This document shows, one piece after another, positions 54,617-63,550 of a stretch of DNA of 64,000 nucleotides (positions are counted from its first letter, which is position 1; each line of letters opens with the position of its first letter). This stretch comes from Calothrix sp. NIES-4105 (GTDB lineage Bacteria > Cyanobacteriota > Cyanobacteriia > Cyanobacteriales > Nostocaceae), in the NCBI RefSeq assembly GCF_002368415.1, contig NZ_AP018290.1, positions 995,470-1,059,469 of the forward strand, read 5' to 3'. Position numbers and translations under genes: made by a program. The notes under the pieces were generated by a model. That model was not told the DNA's origin and searched no databases. It saw only the letters and a program-made list of their open reading frames with translations.

Positions 54617-55888
54617 TTACTTAAGAGGCAAAATAATTTTGAAGGTTGAGCCTTTCTCAATTACACTTTTAACACGAATATCTCCTCCGTGTGCAGCAAC
54701 AATTTGGTGAACAATAGATAACCCCAAACCATATCCACCTGACGAACGCGCGCGTTTTTTATCAACTCGATAAAATCTATCAAAAATATATGGTAAATCT
54801 GCTTTAGAAATACCGATACCAGTATCTGTAACTTCAATTACTGCCCAAGAAGATTGAGCGAACAAGTTTAACTGAACTTGACCGCCTGCTTTAGTATATT
54901 TACAGGCATTAGTTAGTAAATTAGTTACAGCTTGGTGCAATAAATTGCTGTCACCCAATACAATTAAACTGCTTGCTGGTAAAGTGTAAGTGAGATTGAT
55001 ATGTTGTGCAATTTCTTGGTTGGCATATTCCGAAGCAATTTTTGTAAGTTCGCTTTTTAAGTCCACTGGTTGCAAAGATTCAGGAGGTAATCTACCTGCA
55101 TGACGTGCCAAAAACAAAAGATTGTTGACCAGGATAGTCATTGACTTTGCGATGTCAACAATATTTTCAAAGCGCTGACGCTGTACTGAAGGTTTATTAG
55201 AAATTAGCCCATACTGAGCATTGCTGTTAATTGCTGACAAAGGAGAGCGCAACTCATGGGAAGCATCCGCAGTGAAGCGTTGCAGCTGGTCATAGCTTTC
55301 GCGAATTGGTTGCATTGCCAGTCCCCCTAACCACCAACCAGCTAAACCAATAACTCCCAAGGTTGCTGGTACTGTCAAAAGTAAAACTAAACGTAACTGA
55401 GCTAAATCATTTTGAGTTCCGGTCAGCGGTGTTGCAACTTGAAGATAGCCAATTAACGACTCATCTTGATATATCGGTAGTGTTAACTCACGTAACCAAG
55501 CATCAGCATAAGTCCCTTTGACTTGGTGAAACCCAGGTTTAATTGTTTGAAACCCAAGTTTAGTTATTAAACGCTCAGAAGGAGTGGCGCCGAAAAATTG
55601 TACTATCTCCCCTTTGGTATCATACCAACGCGCGTATACAAGCTCACTATCAACAGGTGGTACATTACTACCTAACAACGGTACATTTTCTAAATCGAGT
55701 TGCTGTTTAAACGCATCGTACTTTGCATTTACTGATATTACCCTAGATTTTTTGTCTAGCAGTTGGTCAACATTCTCCAACTCATCCAAAACTTCTTGGT
55801 AATAAAGCACAGAGGCAAAAACTACCAAAATACTTCCCATTGTAAGAGTGAACCATAAAGCTAGATTACTACGGCTACGATTAAACAT
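54617..55888 (-). CDS. Sensor histidine kinase, RppB/NrsS-like
   Basis: 423 residues. Membrane segments at about 11-29 and 165-190 enclose a periplasmic sensor of about 135 residues without a named domain. A HAMP-like linker follows, then HisKA with His211 (ADASHELRSPLSAI) and the HATPase domain (NLLTNACKYT, DTGIGI, GYGLGLS). It senses an unknown envelope signal and phosphorylates an OmpR regulator. The gene for such a regulator lies 0.7 kb away (56602-57279, same strand) with one opposite gene between. Metal-responsive kinases of this type are known in cyanobacteria. Confidence 0.9.
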   Translation of the reverse strand: MFNRSRSNLALWFTLTMGSILVVFASVLYYQEVLDELENVDQLLDKKSRVISVNAKYDAFKQQLDLENVPLLGSNVPPVDSELVYARWYDTKGEIVQFFGATPSERLITKLGFQTIKPGFHQVKGTYADAWLRELTLPIYQDESLIGYLQVATPLTGTQNDLAQLRLVLLLTVPATLGVIGLAGWWLGGLAMQPIRESYDQLQRFTADASHELRSPLSAINSNAQYGLISNKPSVQRQRFENIVDIAKSMTILVNNLLFLARHAGRLPPESLQPVDLKSELTKIASEYANQEIAQHINLTYTLPASSLIVLGDSNLLHQAVTNLLTNACKYTKAGGQVQLNLFAQSSWAVIEVTDTGIGISKADLPYIFDRFYRVDKKRARSSGGYGLGLSIVHQIVAAHGGDIRVKSVIEKGSTFKIILPLK

Positions 55889-55914
55889 AATGTTTATAAA
55901 ATTACCACCGAGTC

Positions 55915-55984
55915 CACCTCAATTTTTAATTATTTGCCAACTCCTGTACGGGCGGGTTCACCTAAATTTTGAATTATTTGCCAA
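55915..55984 (+). repeat. Tandem direct repeat, 44-bp period
   Basis: CACCTCAATTTTTAATTATT at 55915 and CACCTAAATTTTGAATTATT at 55959, each followed by TGCCAA. It lies in the short gap between the divergent kinase gene and the 56009 gene and may be a regulatory duplication. Confidence 0.6.
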
Positions 55985-56008
55985 GATATAAGTAAACTCG
56001 CCCCTATT

Positions 56009-56605
56009 ATGCGACACTTACAAAAACTAAACCCGTCCACGTTAAAACTTATGCTACCTATACCATTATTTCTAATGGGTTTTGCAATAAGTGGTGAATT
56101 CTTGACAAATCAACTCTTGAGTCGTCCGTATAATACGGTAAACAAGCTGCAAGCTAATAAACAAACGGTCAAAACACAGCTTACAGTTAGCGCGCTAGTC
56201 ACCGAAGTTGAAGTAGAAAAAGAAAAAGATTATACACTAGTTGAATTTGAAACACAAAAATCTGTGTTAAGAAAAATTACATTCTTGGTTCCAGCCACAG
56301 AATTAAACATCGTAAAAGCAATAATAGCTACTGAGATGGGACAGACACAACCAGAAGACATTCTGCGAACTGGTAGAACAATGCAGGTACGGTCAACGTT
56401 TAAAGTGCTAGGAATTTTAGCTGAAATTGAAAAGACACGAGGGTTTACTTTAGTAAAAGTTAATACTGCTAACTCTATACTTAAAAACCTAGAATTTGAG
56501 TTTCCAGTTACAAATTTACGCACAATTAAAACCACGCTGATCCAACAACTGGGATTATCTAGCGAAGACGTTAGCAAATTTGTAAGTTATCAAGTTAAAA
56601 ACTAA
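56009..56605 (+). CDS. Membrane-anchored periplasmic protein with two internal repeats
   Basis: 198 residues. One N-terminal hydrophobic segment (about 14-32, uncleaved anchor or signal), then two related units: about 60-113 (VSALVTEVEVEKEKDYTLVE ... LNIVKAIIATEMG) and about 128-182 (VLGILAEIEKTRGFTLVKVN ... LRTIKTTLIQQLG). Family not recognised. It lies between kinase and regulator genes on the opposite strand, and its last 4 bases overlap the regulator's stop. That position makes it a candidate accessory sensor or target of the pair (inference). Confidence 0.6.
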   Translation: MRHLQKLNPSTLKLMLPIPLFLMGFAISGEFLTNQLLSRPYNTVNKLQANKQTVKTQLTVSALVTEVEVEKEKDYTLVEFETQKSVLRKITFLVPATELNIVKAIIATEMGQTQPEDILRTGRTMQVRSTFKVLGILAEIEKTRGFTLVKVNTANSILKNLEFEFPVTNLRTIKTTLIQQLGLSSEDVSKFVSYQVKN

Positions 56606-57279
56606 CTGTCCGGCGCCTTTAGACTATAACCCATACCATAAACAGTTTTAATCCAATCCTCGGCGCCAATGAGTTGTAAGCGATGCCGTAATTTACGTAC
56701 TAATACGGTTAATGCATTGCTTTCTGGTTCTGATCCCCATTCCCATAATGCCTCTTCAATTTGCTCGCGCGTTAAAATTTGATTGTTATGGCGCATTAAA
56801 TACTCTAGCAATTGAGCTTCCCGTGGTGATAATTCTATAGTTTGCTGATTACGTTCAACAGTTAAGGTATCCAAATGCAATTGTAAATCAGCAACACGGA
56901 GAGTATTTCCTACCCACTGCGGAGAACGTCTACCTAAAGCACGCACGCGCGCTAAAAGTTCTATTAAGTCGGCAGGTTTAACAAGATAGTCATCTGCTCC
57001 CGCATCTAAACCTTCTACTTTATCGAGTGTAGTATCTTTGGCAGTAAGCATTAACACAGGCGCCGTTTTTCCAAGAAGTCGATATTGCCGACAAAGACTT
57101 AAGCCGCTAACGGTAGGTAACATCCAGTCTAAAATTAGTAAATCGTATTCTTTTTTAGATATAAGCCATTGTGCAGTGTCTCCATCTTCAACTCCATCCA
57201 CTATATATCCAGCTTCAGATAAGACACCTTGTAATGGCTCTAATTGTTCTGGGTCATCTTCGACAAGTAATATTCGCAT
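56602..57279 (-). CDS. OmpR-family response regulator, RppA-like
   Basis: 225 residues. Receiver domain with the acidic pocket EDD (7-9), phospho-acceptor Asp51 (LLILDWMLP) and Lys in VKPADL. The C-terminal winged-helix domain (about 125-220) has ELSPREAQLLEYLMRH and LTVLVRKLRHRL. OmpR/PhoB-type regulators bind direct repeats spaced by 11 bp. The four motif B sites (51.4, 51.5, 58.8, 63.6 kb) surround this gene and are its best candidate targets (inference). Partner kinase: the 54617 gene. Confidence 0.92.
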   Translation of the reverse strand: MRILLVEDDPEQLEPLQGVLSEAGYIVDGVEDGDTAQWLISKKEYDLLILDWMLPTVSGLSLCRQYRLLGKTAPVLMLTAKDTTLDKVEGLDAGADDYLVKPADLIELLARVRALGRRSPQWVGNTLRVADLQLHLDTLTVERNQQTIELSPREAQLLEYLMRHNNQILTREQIEEALWEWGSEPESNALTVLVRKLRHRLQLIGAEDWIKTVYGMGYSLKAPDS

Positions 57280-57377
57280 ACTATATTTGGGCAGTTAATA
57301 AACTTAGGTTTAGCAATCCCTGGCACCACAATAAAATAGCTAAACTAATTTTGTCTCTGCCATTAGCCACATTTTAC

Positions 57378-58676
57378 TCACTTAATTGCTGTGATCAGAA
57401 CTTTATCAACCCGCGTACCGTCCATATCCATTACCTCAAAACGCAATCCATCCCATTCAAAATGGGCGCCGGCTTTGGGTATATATTTTAAATAAGTAAT
57501 TATAAAACCTGCAAGGGTATGGTAATTCTCTGTTTCTTCTTCAGCTAGCGATTCAAGTTCAAGTAAATCTTTAAGTTCATCGATTGGAAGCAAACCATCC
57601 ACAAGCATTGAGCCATCTTCACGCTTTACTACCATTGGTAGTTCTAAATCTTCTTTTGCAGTAATATCACCAACTATCGCTTCCATTAAATCATTAAGTG
57701 TTACTAAGCCTTCAATATTGCCATATTCATCAGTAATTAGTGCCATATGTATACCCGTTCGTTTGAATTCTTCTAAAACCTTCAAACCGGTCATATTTTC
57801 GGGAACATACAGAGGTGGTTGAAGCATTGTCTCCAGGTTGATTTCTTGCCCACTTAAACGCGCGGATAGAAAATTTTTGCCGCGCAAAATTCCCAAACAG
57901 TTATCTAAATTTTCTCTACCTACGGGAAAACGAGAATGGTTGCTTGCCCTGACCAAACTTTCTAGTTCATCTAATGGCAGTTCCATATCGAGCCAGGTAA
58001 TATCGAATTTTGGTGTCATTAAAGTTTTGATGCGGCGATCCCCGAAACGAAATACTCGTTCGACCATTTCCTGCTCAGATTCCTCGAATGTTCCTGACTC
58101 TGTAGCTTGTTCAATGAGTACTTTAATTTCTTCTTCTGTCATTGCTTGCTCTTCAGCTGCCCTAACTCCCAAAATATTCAATAATGTATCAGTGGAAAAA
58201 CTAAGGATACGTACAAATGGGGCTGTAATAAATGAGAGCGACCGCATCGGTTTGGCTACCGTGCAAGCTATTTTTTCCGGATTACTTAATGCTACTCGCT
58301 TGGGCATTAGTTCTCCTACGACTAAAGATAAATATGTAATAATAGTTACTACAATTACTACACTAATACCTTCACTGTAAGGTCTTAGAAGTGGAATTGC
58401 ATCTAATGCAGGCTTCATACGTTGAGCTAAGGTTGCCCCACCTACGGCGCCGCTCAGAATACCAATTAATGTAATACCAATCTGGACAGTAGAAAAAAAA
58501 TCATTGGGAGAGTTTACTAGTTTTAGTGCGGCTCTAGCTTTAGAATTTCCTCGGCTTGCCATTTGCTCAAGTCGAACCTTGCGAGCCGATACAATAGCAA
58601 TTTCTGAGCCTGAAAATATACCGTTAGCAATAATAAGTACAAGGACAAAGAAAATTTCCGTAGCTATGGCAGACAT
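57378..58676 (-). CDS. CNNM/CorC-family membrane protein (hemolysin-type)
   Basis: 432 residues. DUF21/CNNM membrane domain (about 1-190; ANGIFSGSEIAIVSARKVRL), a pair of CBS domains (about 205-330; MTPKFDITWLD, LITDEYGNIEGLVTLNDLME) and a C-terminal CorC_HlyC domain (about 345-428). Members take part in Mg2+/Co2+ efflux; there is no evidence of hemolysis. It ends 98 bp before the RR start, on the same strand. Motif B lies 168 bp upstream, so it may be controlled by the adjacent regulator. Confidence 0.9.
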   Translation of the reverse strand: MSAIATEIFFVLVLIIANGIFSGSEIAIVSARKVRLEQMASRGNSKARAALKLVNSPNDFFSTVQIGITLIGILSGAVGGATLAQRMKPALDAIPLLRPYSEGISVVIVVTIITYLSLVVGELMPKRVALSNPEKIACTVAKPMRSLSFITAPFVRILSFSTDTLLNILGVRAAEEQAMTEEEIKVLIEQATESGTFEESEQEMVERVFRFGDRRIKTLMTPKFDITWLDMELPLDELESLVRASNHSRFPVGRENLDNCLGILRGKNFLSARLSGQEINLETMLQPPLYVPENMTGLKVLEEFKRTGIHMALITDEYGNIEGLVTLNDLMEAIVGDITAKEDLELPMVVKREDGSMLVDGLLPIDELKDLLELESLAEEETENYHTLAGFIITYLKYIPKAGAHFEWDGLRFEVMDMDGTRVDKVLITAIK

Positions 58677-58843
58677 TTATAATACCTAATTAGACATCAC
58701 ACTTACTGATATTCTATCTCATTAGTTATGATAATAAATATCAGCCAAAGTTTGGGAGAAAATAAGTAAGTTGGCGCCAACTCGTCAAAATGAAGAGTAA
58801 GCAATACTTTTGATACAGTTATTAGTCAATATGAATGATAAAT

Positions 58844-58858
58844 GTGATTCAAAAGTGA
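58844..58858 (-). promoter_or_regulatory. Motif B site before the CNNM gene
   Basis: Leftward: TCACTTTTGAA then TCACATTTATC, period 11 bp, in the 191-bp gap before the gene starting at 58676. Confidence 0.65.
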
Positions 58859-58867
58859 TAGCGACAT

Positions 58868-60241
58868 TTATGGTATTCTTGTACTTTGTGGAATAGTAAT
58901 AGTAAAAGTAGTGCCAACCCCCTCTTGACTTTTTACGTGAATTTGTCCTTGATGTAAATCTATACATTTTTTGACAACTGCCAATCCCAATCCTGTACCA
59001 AGAATCCCCTTTGTATTTTCACCTCGTCGAAAAGGTTCGTATATCTCGTGTTGACTTGCTTGAGAAATGCCAATTCCTTGGTCTTTAACTTGAAATACTA
59101 TAGCTTGATTTTCGCATTTTAGTTTGAAATATATATTTTGACTTTGAGGTGAATATTTAATAGCGTTGTAAAGTAAATTACTTAGAATAGAATATAATAG
59201 CTTTTCATCTACCCATGCATTAGTCGCACTACCTGACATTTCAAATTTTATTGCATGATTTGTTTCGCTTAAAGTTTGCATATCTTCAATTAAATTCAGG
59301 CAAAAGCTCTGCATTTCTAATAGTTGTGGTTTATACTCTAATTTTCCTGCTTCTGCTCTTGATAATGTGAGGATATCTGAGAGTAATTGAGCCATTAATC
59401 GGGCATTAGACTGGATACGGTAGAGATTTTTTAGTTTTTTCTTTTCTACAAGACTTTGAAGACTTTCTTCTAAAAGTTGAGACGACCCTAAAATAATACT
59501 TAAAGGTGTACGAAACTCATGAGAAGCCATAGAAAAAAATTGTAGTTTCATTTCACCTAGTTCTTTTTCTTTTGTAAGCTGGAGTTGTTTTGCTTCTGCT
59601 TGTTGACGTTTTACTAGCTGACGATAAAGTTGAGCGTAAACCCCAAAAAGCAAAACAAATGTTAAGAAAGTTCCAAGAATTTCAATTAGCATTCTTGACT
59701 GAATGTTAGACTGAGATTGTTTTACCCATACGTCTAATGCTTGTTTTTCTTGGCTTTGCATTTGCTCAATAAGCTGCTGAATTTCACTACGGTTGTGGTT
59801 ATTGTCAGTTACAAATTTATTTTGATTTCTTTGTAAAGAGGGGTTTTTCCTATATAATTTAATAGTTTGCTCAGATATAACTACTCTTTGAGCCAGCAAA
59901 GATTTTAGTGTAGTTAATCTTTGCTTTTGATTAGAATTATCTACAAATAAGTTTTCTAAGGTTCTAATTCGTGGATTAATTTCTTGAACCGCTTGATTGT
60001 AACGCAGTAATTCTAGCTCCGAACCTAAGAGTATATAACCACGTCGTCCAGATTCCGCTTCGTTTAAGCTAGCAACGACACCAATTAAAGTCTCGATAAC
60101 TTCGTGAGTATCTTTTACTTTTTCGATAGTTTCCGCTAATCGAGTGGCATTTTGGTAGGAAATAAAACTAATATATCCTATAATTGTCATTACTATAGCG
60201 AAACCACTGGCAATCCATTTTCCCTCTACAGACCATTTCAT
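58868..60241 (-). CDS. CHASE3 sensor histidine kinase
   Basis: 457 residues. The first membrane segment (about 10-29) and second (about 184-204) enclose a CHASE3 sensor domain (ASLNEAESGRRGYILLGSEL). A coiled linker, HisKA with His241 (SMASHEFRTPLSII) and HATPase (LLYNAIKYS, DQGIGIS, GTGLGLAVV) follow. CHASE3 domains bind unknown ligands in the periplasm. Divergent from, and 76 bp from, the 60318 regulator, its probable partner. Confidence 0.9.
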   Translation of the reverse strand: MKWSVEGKWIASGFAIVMTIIGYISFISYQNATRLAETIEKVKDTHEVIETLIGVVASLNEAESGRRGYILLGSELELLRYNQAVQEINPRIRTLENLFVDNSNQKQRLTTLKSLLAQRVVISEQTIKLYRKNPSLQRNQNKFVTDNNHNRSEIQQLIEQMQSQEKQALDVWVKQSQSNIQSRMLIEILGTFLTFVLLFGVYAQLYRQLVKRQQAEAKQLQLTKEKELGEMKLQFFSMASHEFRTPLSIILGSSQLLEESLQSLVEKKKLKNLYRIQSNARLMAQLLSDILTLSRAEAGKLEYKPQLLEMQSFCLNLIEDMQTLSETNHAIKFEMSGSATNAWVDEKLLYSILSNLLYNAIKYSPQSQNIYFKLKCENQAIVFQVKDQGIGISQASQHEIYEPFRRGENTKGILGTGLGLAVVKKCIDLHQGQIHVKSQEGVGTTFTITIPQSTRIP

Positions 60242-60317
60242 ATTATTTTTATACTGATAATCTATAAATATAAATTTACATCCAGGTTCGGGTTCACATT
60301 CAAGATATTAGGTTCAA

Positions 60318-60992
60318 ATGCGTATTCTAGTTGTTGAAGATGATGTTCAAATTGCGGATATGCTCGCAGAGGCGTTAACGAATCGTGAGTATACGGTAGA
60401 TGTTGTGCAAGATGGCGAAGCTGCATTGAATTACGTGGAGATATTAGATTATAGCTTAATTGTGCTAGATATTACTTTACCTAAGCTAGACGGTATTAAG
60501 TTTTGTCAAATACTGCGCTCACGTAATTTGCCTATCCCCATCTTAATGCTTACTGCCCGCGATACTATCGCCGATAAAATTATTGGACTAGATGCTGGCG
60601 CCGATGACTATATGGTTAAACCTTTTGACTTAGGCGAATTGATGGCACGTGTTAGAGCGCTTTCACGTCGCGGTAACTCTCGACCAGGAATAAACTTGTC
60701 TTGGGGGAACTTATGTATTAATCAAAGTACCTATGAAGTTTTCTACGAAGAGCAACTTTTAAACCTGACACCAAAGGAATACTCGATTTTAGAGTTACTT
60801 GTCTCTAGCGGTCGTCGAGTTTTGAGTAGACCAGGTATTATTCAACAAGTTTGGTCTATGGAAGATTCTCCTACCGAAGACACCGTAAAATCCCACATTA
60901 AAAGCTTACGCCAAAAACTTAGAGAAGTGGGGGCGCCTGACGAGTTTATTGAAACAGTTCATGGACTGGGATACCGTTTAAAGCAGCTTTAA
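60318..60992 (+). CDS. OmpR-family response regulator
   Basis: 224 residues. Receiver with EDD (7-9), Asp51 (LIVLDITLP) and VKPFDL, then a winged-helix DNA-binding domain (about 130-222; NLTPKEYSILELLVSSGRR, TVKSHIKSLRQKLRE). Divergent from the CHASE3 kinase gene. Three tandem units with 11-bp box arrays begin directly after its stop, making it the most likely regulator of those units (inference). Confidence 0.92.
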   Translation: MRILVVEDDVQIADMLAEALTNREYTVDVVQDGEAALNYVEILDYSLIVLDITLPKLDGIKFCQILRSRNLPIPILMLTARDTIADKIIGLDAGADDYMVKPFDLGELMARVRALSRRGNSRPGINLSWGNLCINQSTYEVFYEEQLLNLTPKEYSILELLVSSGRRVLSRPGIIQQVWSMEDSPTEDTVKSHIKSLRQKLREVGAPDEFIETVHGLGYRLKQL

Positions 60993-61002
60993 TTTTAAAC
61001 TT

Positions 61003-61041
61003 CTGCTCAATTTCTGCCCGTTTCTTTCCTTTAATCTCAAC
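61003..61041 (+). promoter_or_regulatory. Motif C array 1 (degenerate), 11-bp period
   Basis: CTGCTC (61003), CTGCCC (61014), TTTCCT (61025), CTCAAC (61036), at exact 11-bp steps. Weaker than arrays 2 and 3. Confidence 0.45.
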
Positions 61042-61077
61042 TTTTTAAGAATAAGTTGGAAATAACAGGTTAGACTT

Positions 61078-61137
61078 AGCCTCAACAACATATAACATCC
61101 CTATTTGGTTCTTGTGTAGAAGCAAGAACTTATTTTT
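61078..61137 (+). ncRNA. Candidate small RNA, tandem unit 1
   Basis: A C/A-rich unstructured stretch (CTCAACAACATATAACATCC) ends in a terminator stem, GTTCTTG...CAAGAAC (61108-61129), and then a T-run. The 5' end is a guess. Confidence 0.5.
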
Positions 61138-61159
61138 TATGATTCAGGCTATATTAATT

Positions 61160-61203
61160 CTATTTACCCGATTTTTACACGATTTCTACCTCTTTTTTAT
61201 CCC
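61160..61203 (+). promoter_or_regulatory. Motif C array 2, four boxes, 11-bp period
   Basis: TTACCC (61164), TTACAC (61175), CTACCT (61186) and TTATCC (61197), one every 11 bp; TATAAG at 61225. Confidence 0.6.
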
Positions 61204-61236
61204 TATTCACAGTTAAACTGAATTTATAAGTGATTT

Positions 61237-61298
61237 AGTTACACTTCTAAGGGAACACACACTCGAAGATTCTTGCAAATTAACAAGAATCTATTTTT
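61237..61298 (+). ncRNA. Candidate small RNA, tandem unit 2
   Basis: After TATAAG (61225-61230) an A/C-rich stretch with GGGAACACACACTCG leads into the stem AGATTCTTG/CAAGAATCT (61268-61292) and TTTTTTT. About 60 nt. Confidence 0.6.
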
Positions 61299-61339
61299 TT
61301 ATTTGAGATGTTTACAGTTTTTTAATCGCTACTTAGTTT

Positions 61340-61394
61340 TAAACTACCCAAATTCTACCCGATTTCTACTTAATTTTTCCCTAATTTCATCATA
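61340..61394 (+). promoter_or_regulatory. Motif C array 3, 11-bp period
   Basis: CTACCC (61344), CTACCC (61355), CTACTT (61366), TTCCCT (61377), each 11 bp apart; TATAAT at 61406. The best array of the three. Confidence 0.65.
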
Positions 61395-61417
61395 AATTGT
61401 AAATATATAATCTGTAT

Positions 61418-61478
61418 GTCTTCATAACTCCAATTTCACACCCTCTCGATTCTTGTTCTATTTCAAGAATCGATTTTT
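61418..61478 (+). ncRNA. Candidate small RNA, tandem unit 3
   Basis: Starts about 7 bp after TATAAT (61406-61411). The unstructured CACACCCTCTC stretch is followed by the stem CGATTCTTG/CAAGAATCG (61447-61472) and a T-run. About 60 nt. Confidence 0.62.
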
Positions 61479-61502
61479 TATTTATGCTTCAATTAGTTAT
61501 AT

Positions 61503-61811
61503 TTGCAGCAGCATGTTTATGTTGACCACTTTTCATTCACTTTAAGCAACAATTTGCGCGTAATTGCCGAACCAGTTACATTTGCAGGGCTAACGGATGC
61601 AGCTTTCAATCAAATCCGCCAGTATAGTACTTCAGATGTTGCAGTAACGATTCGCTTGTTAGAAGCCATAGCTTGCATCGCAACTTTTACTCATAATCCA
61701 AAACAAAGAGAAGCACTACGGCGCCATGCTGATATGATTTTACAAGGTAGCTGCGAAGCAATTTCTTGCAAGCAGGACTCTAAGGACGTAAAATATCAAT
61801 ATAACATATAG
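61503..61811 (+). pseudogene. C-terminal fragment of a second DUF2254 gene
   Basis: About 100 codons matching the end of the 696-2045 protein: LRVIAEP, AFNQIRQY, VTIRLLEAI, LRRHADMIL and KDV. No ATG and no membrane domain remain. The last codons run into the MITE at 61809, which supplies the stop region. A third of the original gene is left. Confidence 0.8.
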
Positions 61812-61929
61812 CAATCCTATATGAGTTGTAAAAAATTATATCCACGTAGAGACGCGATTAATCGCGTCTCTACAATTTCGTTTTAGCGCAAGCGCTTACT
61901 GCGTGAACACAAATGATTTAGGATTGCTA
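61809..61929. mobile_element. MITE, family 2 (TAGCAATCCTA ends, TA target)
   Basis: 121 bp, with TA on both sides (61807-61808 and 61930-61931). The first 40 bases equal the 43560 copy. The interior hairpin is the GTAGAGACGCGATT palindrome rather than GTAGAAACC. It also has an added GCGCAAGCGC stretch. Confidence 0.85.
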
Positions 61930-61938
61930 TACATGTAT

Positions 61939-61955
61939 GGTGGGCAATGCCCACC
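61939..61955. repeat. Short dispersed palindrome
   Basis: GGTGGGCA and TGCCCACC; same class as 34577. No gene seen in 61956-62101. Confidence 0.55.
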
Positions 61956-62101
61956 TTACTATTAAACTCTTCTTTAACTACAGCTTGCTTTTGAATATCA
62001 GGAGTTTCTTCATAAATATCTATTCGTACAACTTCTTGATTGTTGAAACTTGCTTGGTTAGGAGAAGCTATTCCGCGTTGGGGGGTTAGATTTTTCGTAT
62101 G

Positions 62102-63493
62102 CTACATACTACAAACAGAGCTAACAGCATCGTCTTCAAAACTAATTAATTTTAAGCAATCTGGATTTACAATCAATTCTTTTGCTGCTAATAAACCTGC
62201 AATAGTCCAAGTTTGCAAAATTCTAGATTCTTTGCCTACTAGCCTACCATTCCTACCATCATAGTATTCAGGGAATTTATCATCAATTAAACGATTTTCA
62301 GCAATCTTTATTGCTCGTTCAGCTAGATCTACCCGACCTGTTTTTTGTGCTGCCGCAACAAATAGCCATAATAAAACTGGCCAGTTACCTCCATTATGGT
62401 AAGACCAAGGACTATTTTTAGAGTCGCACCCCGTTACAATTCGCCATTCTAACCCTTCTAAGGCAGGGAAACAAATCTTTACAGGCATAAAACCAATTAA
62501 GTTATGCCAGCGTTGCTCAAACAAGTTCATAATACTGTTAGCTTCTTCTTTACTGGCTAAGGAAGTCAAAATTGCCATCAAATTACCCAAGGCAAAAAAC
62601 CGAAAATCCATTAACCCTGGTCCAAGATTTCCTGCTAAATATCCGCCGTTTTCTGGCAACCACTCAGTCAACCAGTCGGGAATCGATTCAGCAAAAATAT
62701 TAAATTTATTTGCAACTTCTTTACCAAACTCATTACTTTGATAACGATAAATTTCATTTAGTCGCTGCAAGTCTACCCAGTAATACTCACGCACGTGGTA
62801 TTGTAAAGTACTCAATCGCTGCTCAATACGCTGATAATGTTTGTTTTCTACATCCTGTAATAACTCACGCGCGGCATGTAAAGCCCCATAAAATAGTACT
62901 TGAATTTCTAAGGGATGTCCTGATACTCCCATCCGACGGTCAATCATAAAGGCGCCATCAGGAACTAGTAGTGTAGGATACATCGCAAACCGATGTGCTA
63001 AACATAAATCGATAATTAGCTTTATTCCTTCTTGATATTTTGGCTGATGGGCAAAGCTAAAATCACCTGTTGCTTTACAATATGCTCTTAATAAAATAAT
63101 CCACCATAAGCAAGAATCAACAGGAGGGACACGCCCAATAGCGTGTTCTCCAAAATCAGCACTTAAAAATTCTTCCTCTGCGTTAAATAGTACTTTAAAA
63201 CTAGCAGGCATTAAACCGGGGCCAGGTTGAAAGCAGTCCATTTCTTTGTCATGGCTTTGTAACTTCAAAGTAATATCTAAGAAGTTACGTACAATTTCTG
63301 TTTTACCATGCATTAGAAATAGTAATGCTGACGGTACAAAATCACGAATAAAGCACTGGTCGTAGTTAAGCGCTTTCAAATTTGGGTCTTGAGCAGCTTT
63401 ATTGCCTACAGGTTTTTTCTGGTAATAGATGATGGATTCATCAAGAATTTTCCAGCATTCATCTATCCAATTTTTATAGTTAATTATTAACAT
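62102..63493 (-). CDS. GH100 alkaline/neutral invertase
   Basis: 463 residues, no signal peptide. [40 protein letters not shown] and [16 protein letters not shown] are hallmarks of GH100 invertases, cytosolic enzymes that split sucrose into glucose and fructose. The length is normal for cyanobacterial enzymes. Sucrose is an osmolyte and carbon carrier in this group, so this gene fits the stress/carbon theme of the window. Motif B lies 65 bp upstream. Confidence 0.9.
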   Translation of the reverse strand: MLIINYKNWIDECWKILDESIIYYQKKPVGNKAAQDPNLKALNYDQCFIRDFVPSALLFLMHGKTEIVRNFLDITLKLQSHDKEMDCFQPGPGLMPASFKVLFNAEEEFLSADFGEHAIGRVPPVDSCLWWIILLRAYCKATGDFSFAHQPKYQEGIKLIIDLCLAHRFAMYPTLLVPDGAFMIDRRMGVSGHPLEIQVLFYGALHAARELLQDVENKHYQRIEQRLSTLQYHVREYYWVDLQRLNEIYRYQSNEFGKEVANKFNIFAESIPDWLTEWLPENGGYLAGNLGPGLMDFRFFALGNLMAILTSLASKEEANSIMNLFEQRWHNLIGFMPVKICFPALEGLEWRIVTGCDSKNSPWSYHNGGNWPVLLWLFVAAAQKTGRVDLAERAIKIAENRLIDDKFPEYYDGRNGRLVGKESRILQTWTIAGLLAAKELIVNPDCLKLISFEDDAVSSVCSM

Positions 63494-63550
63494 ATTTAAA
63501 GTTTAATGCCTTCGTAGGGTCGCCAGTGGCAACCTTACTTAACTATCAAG

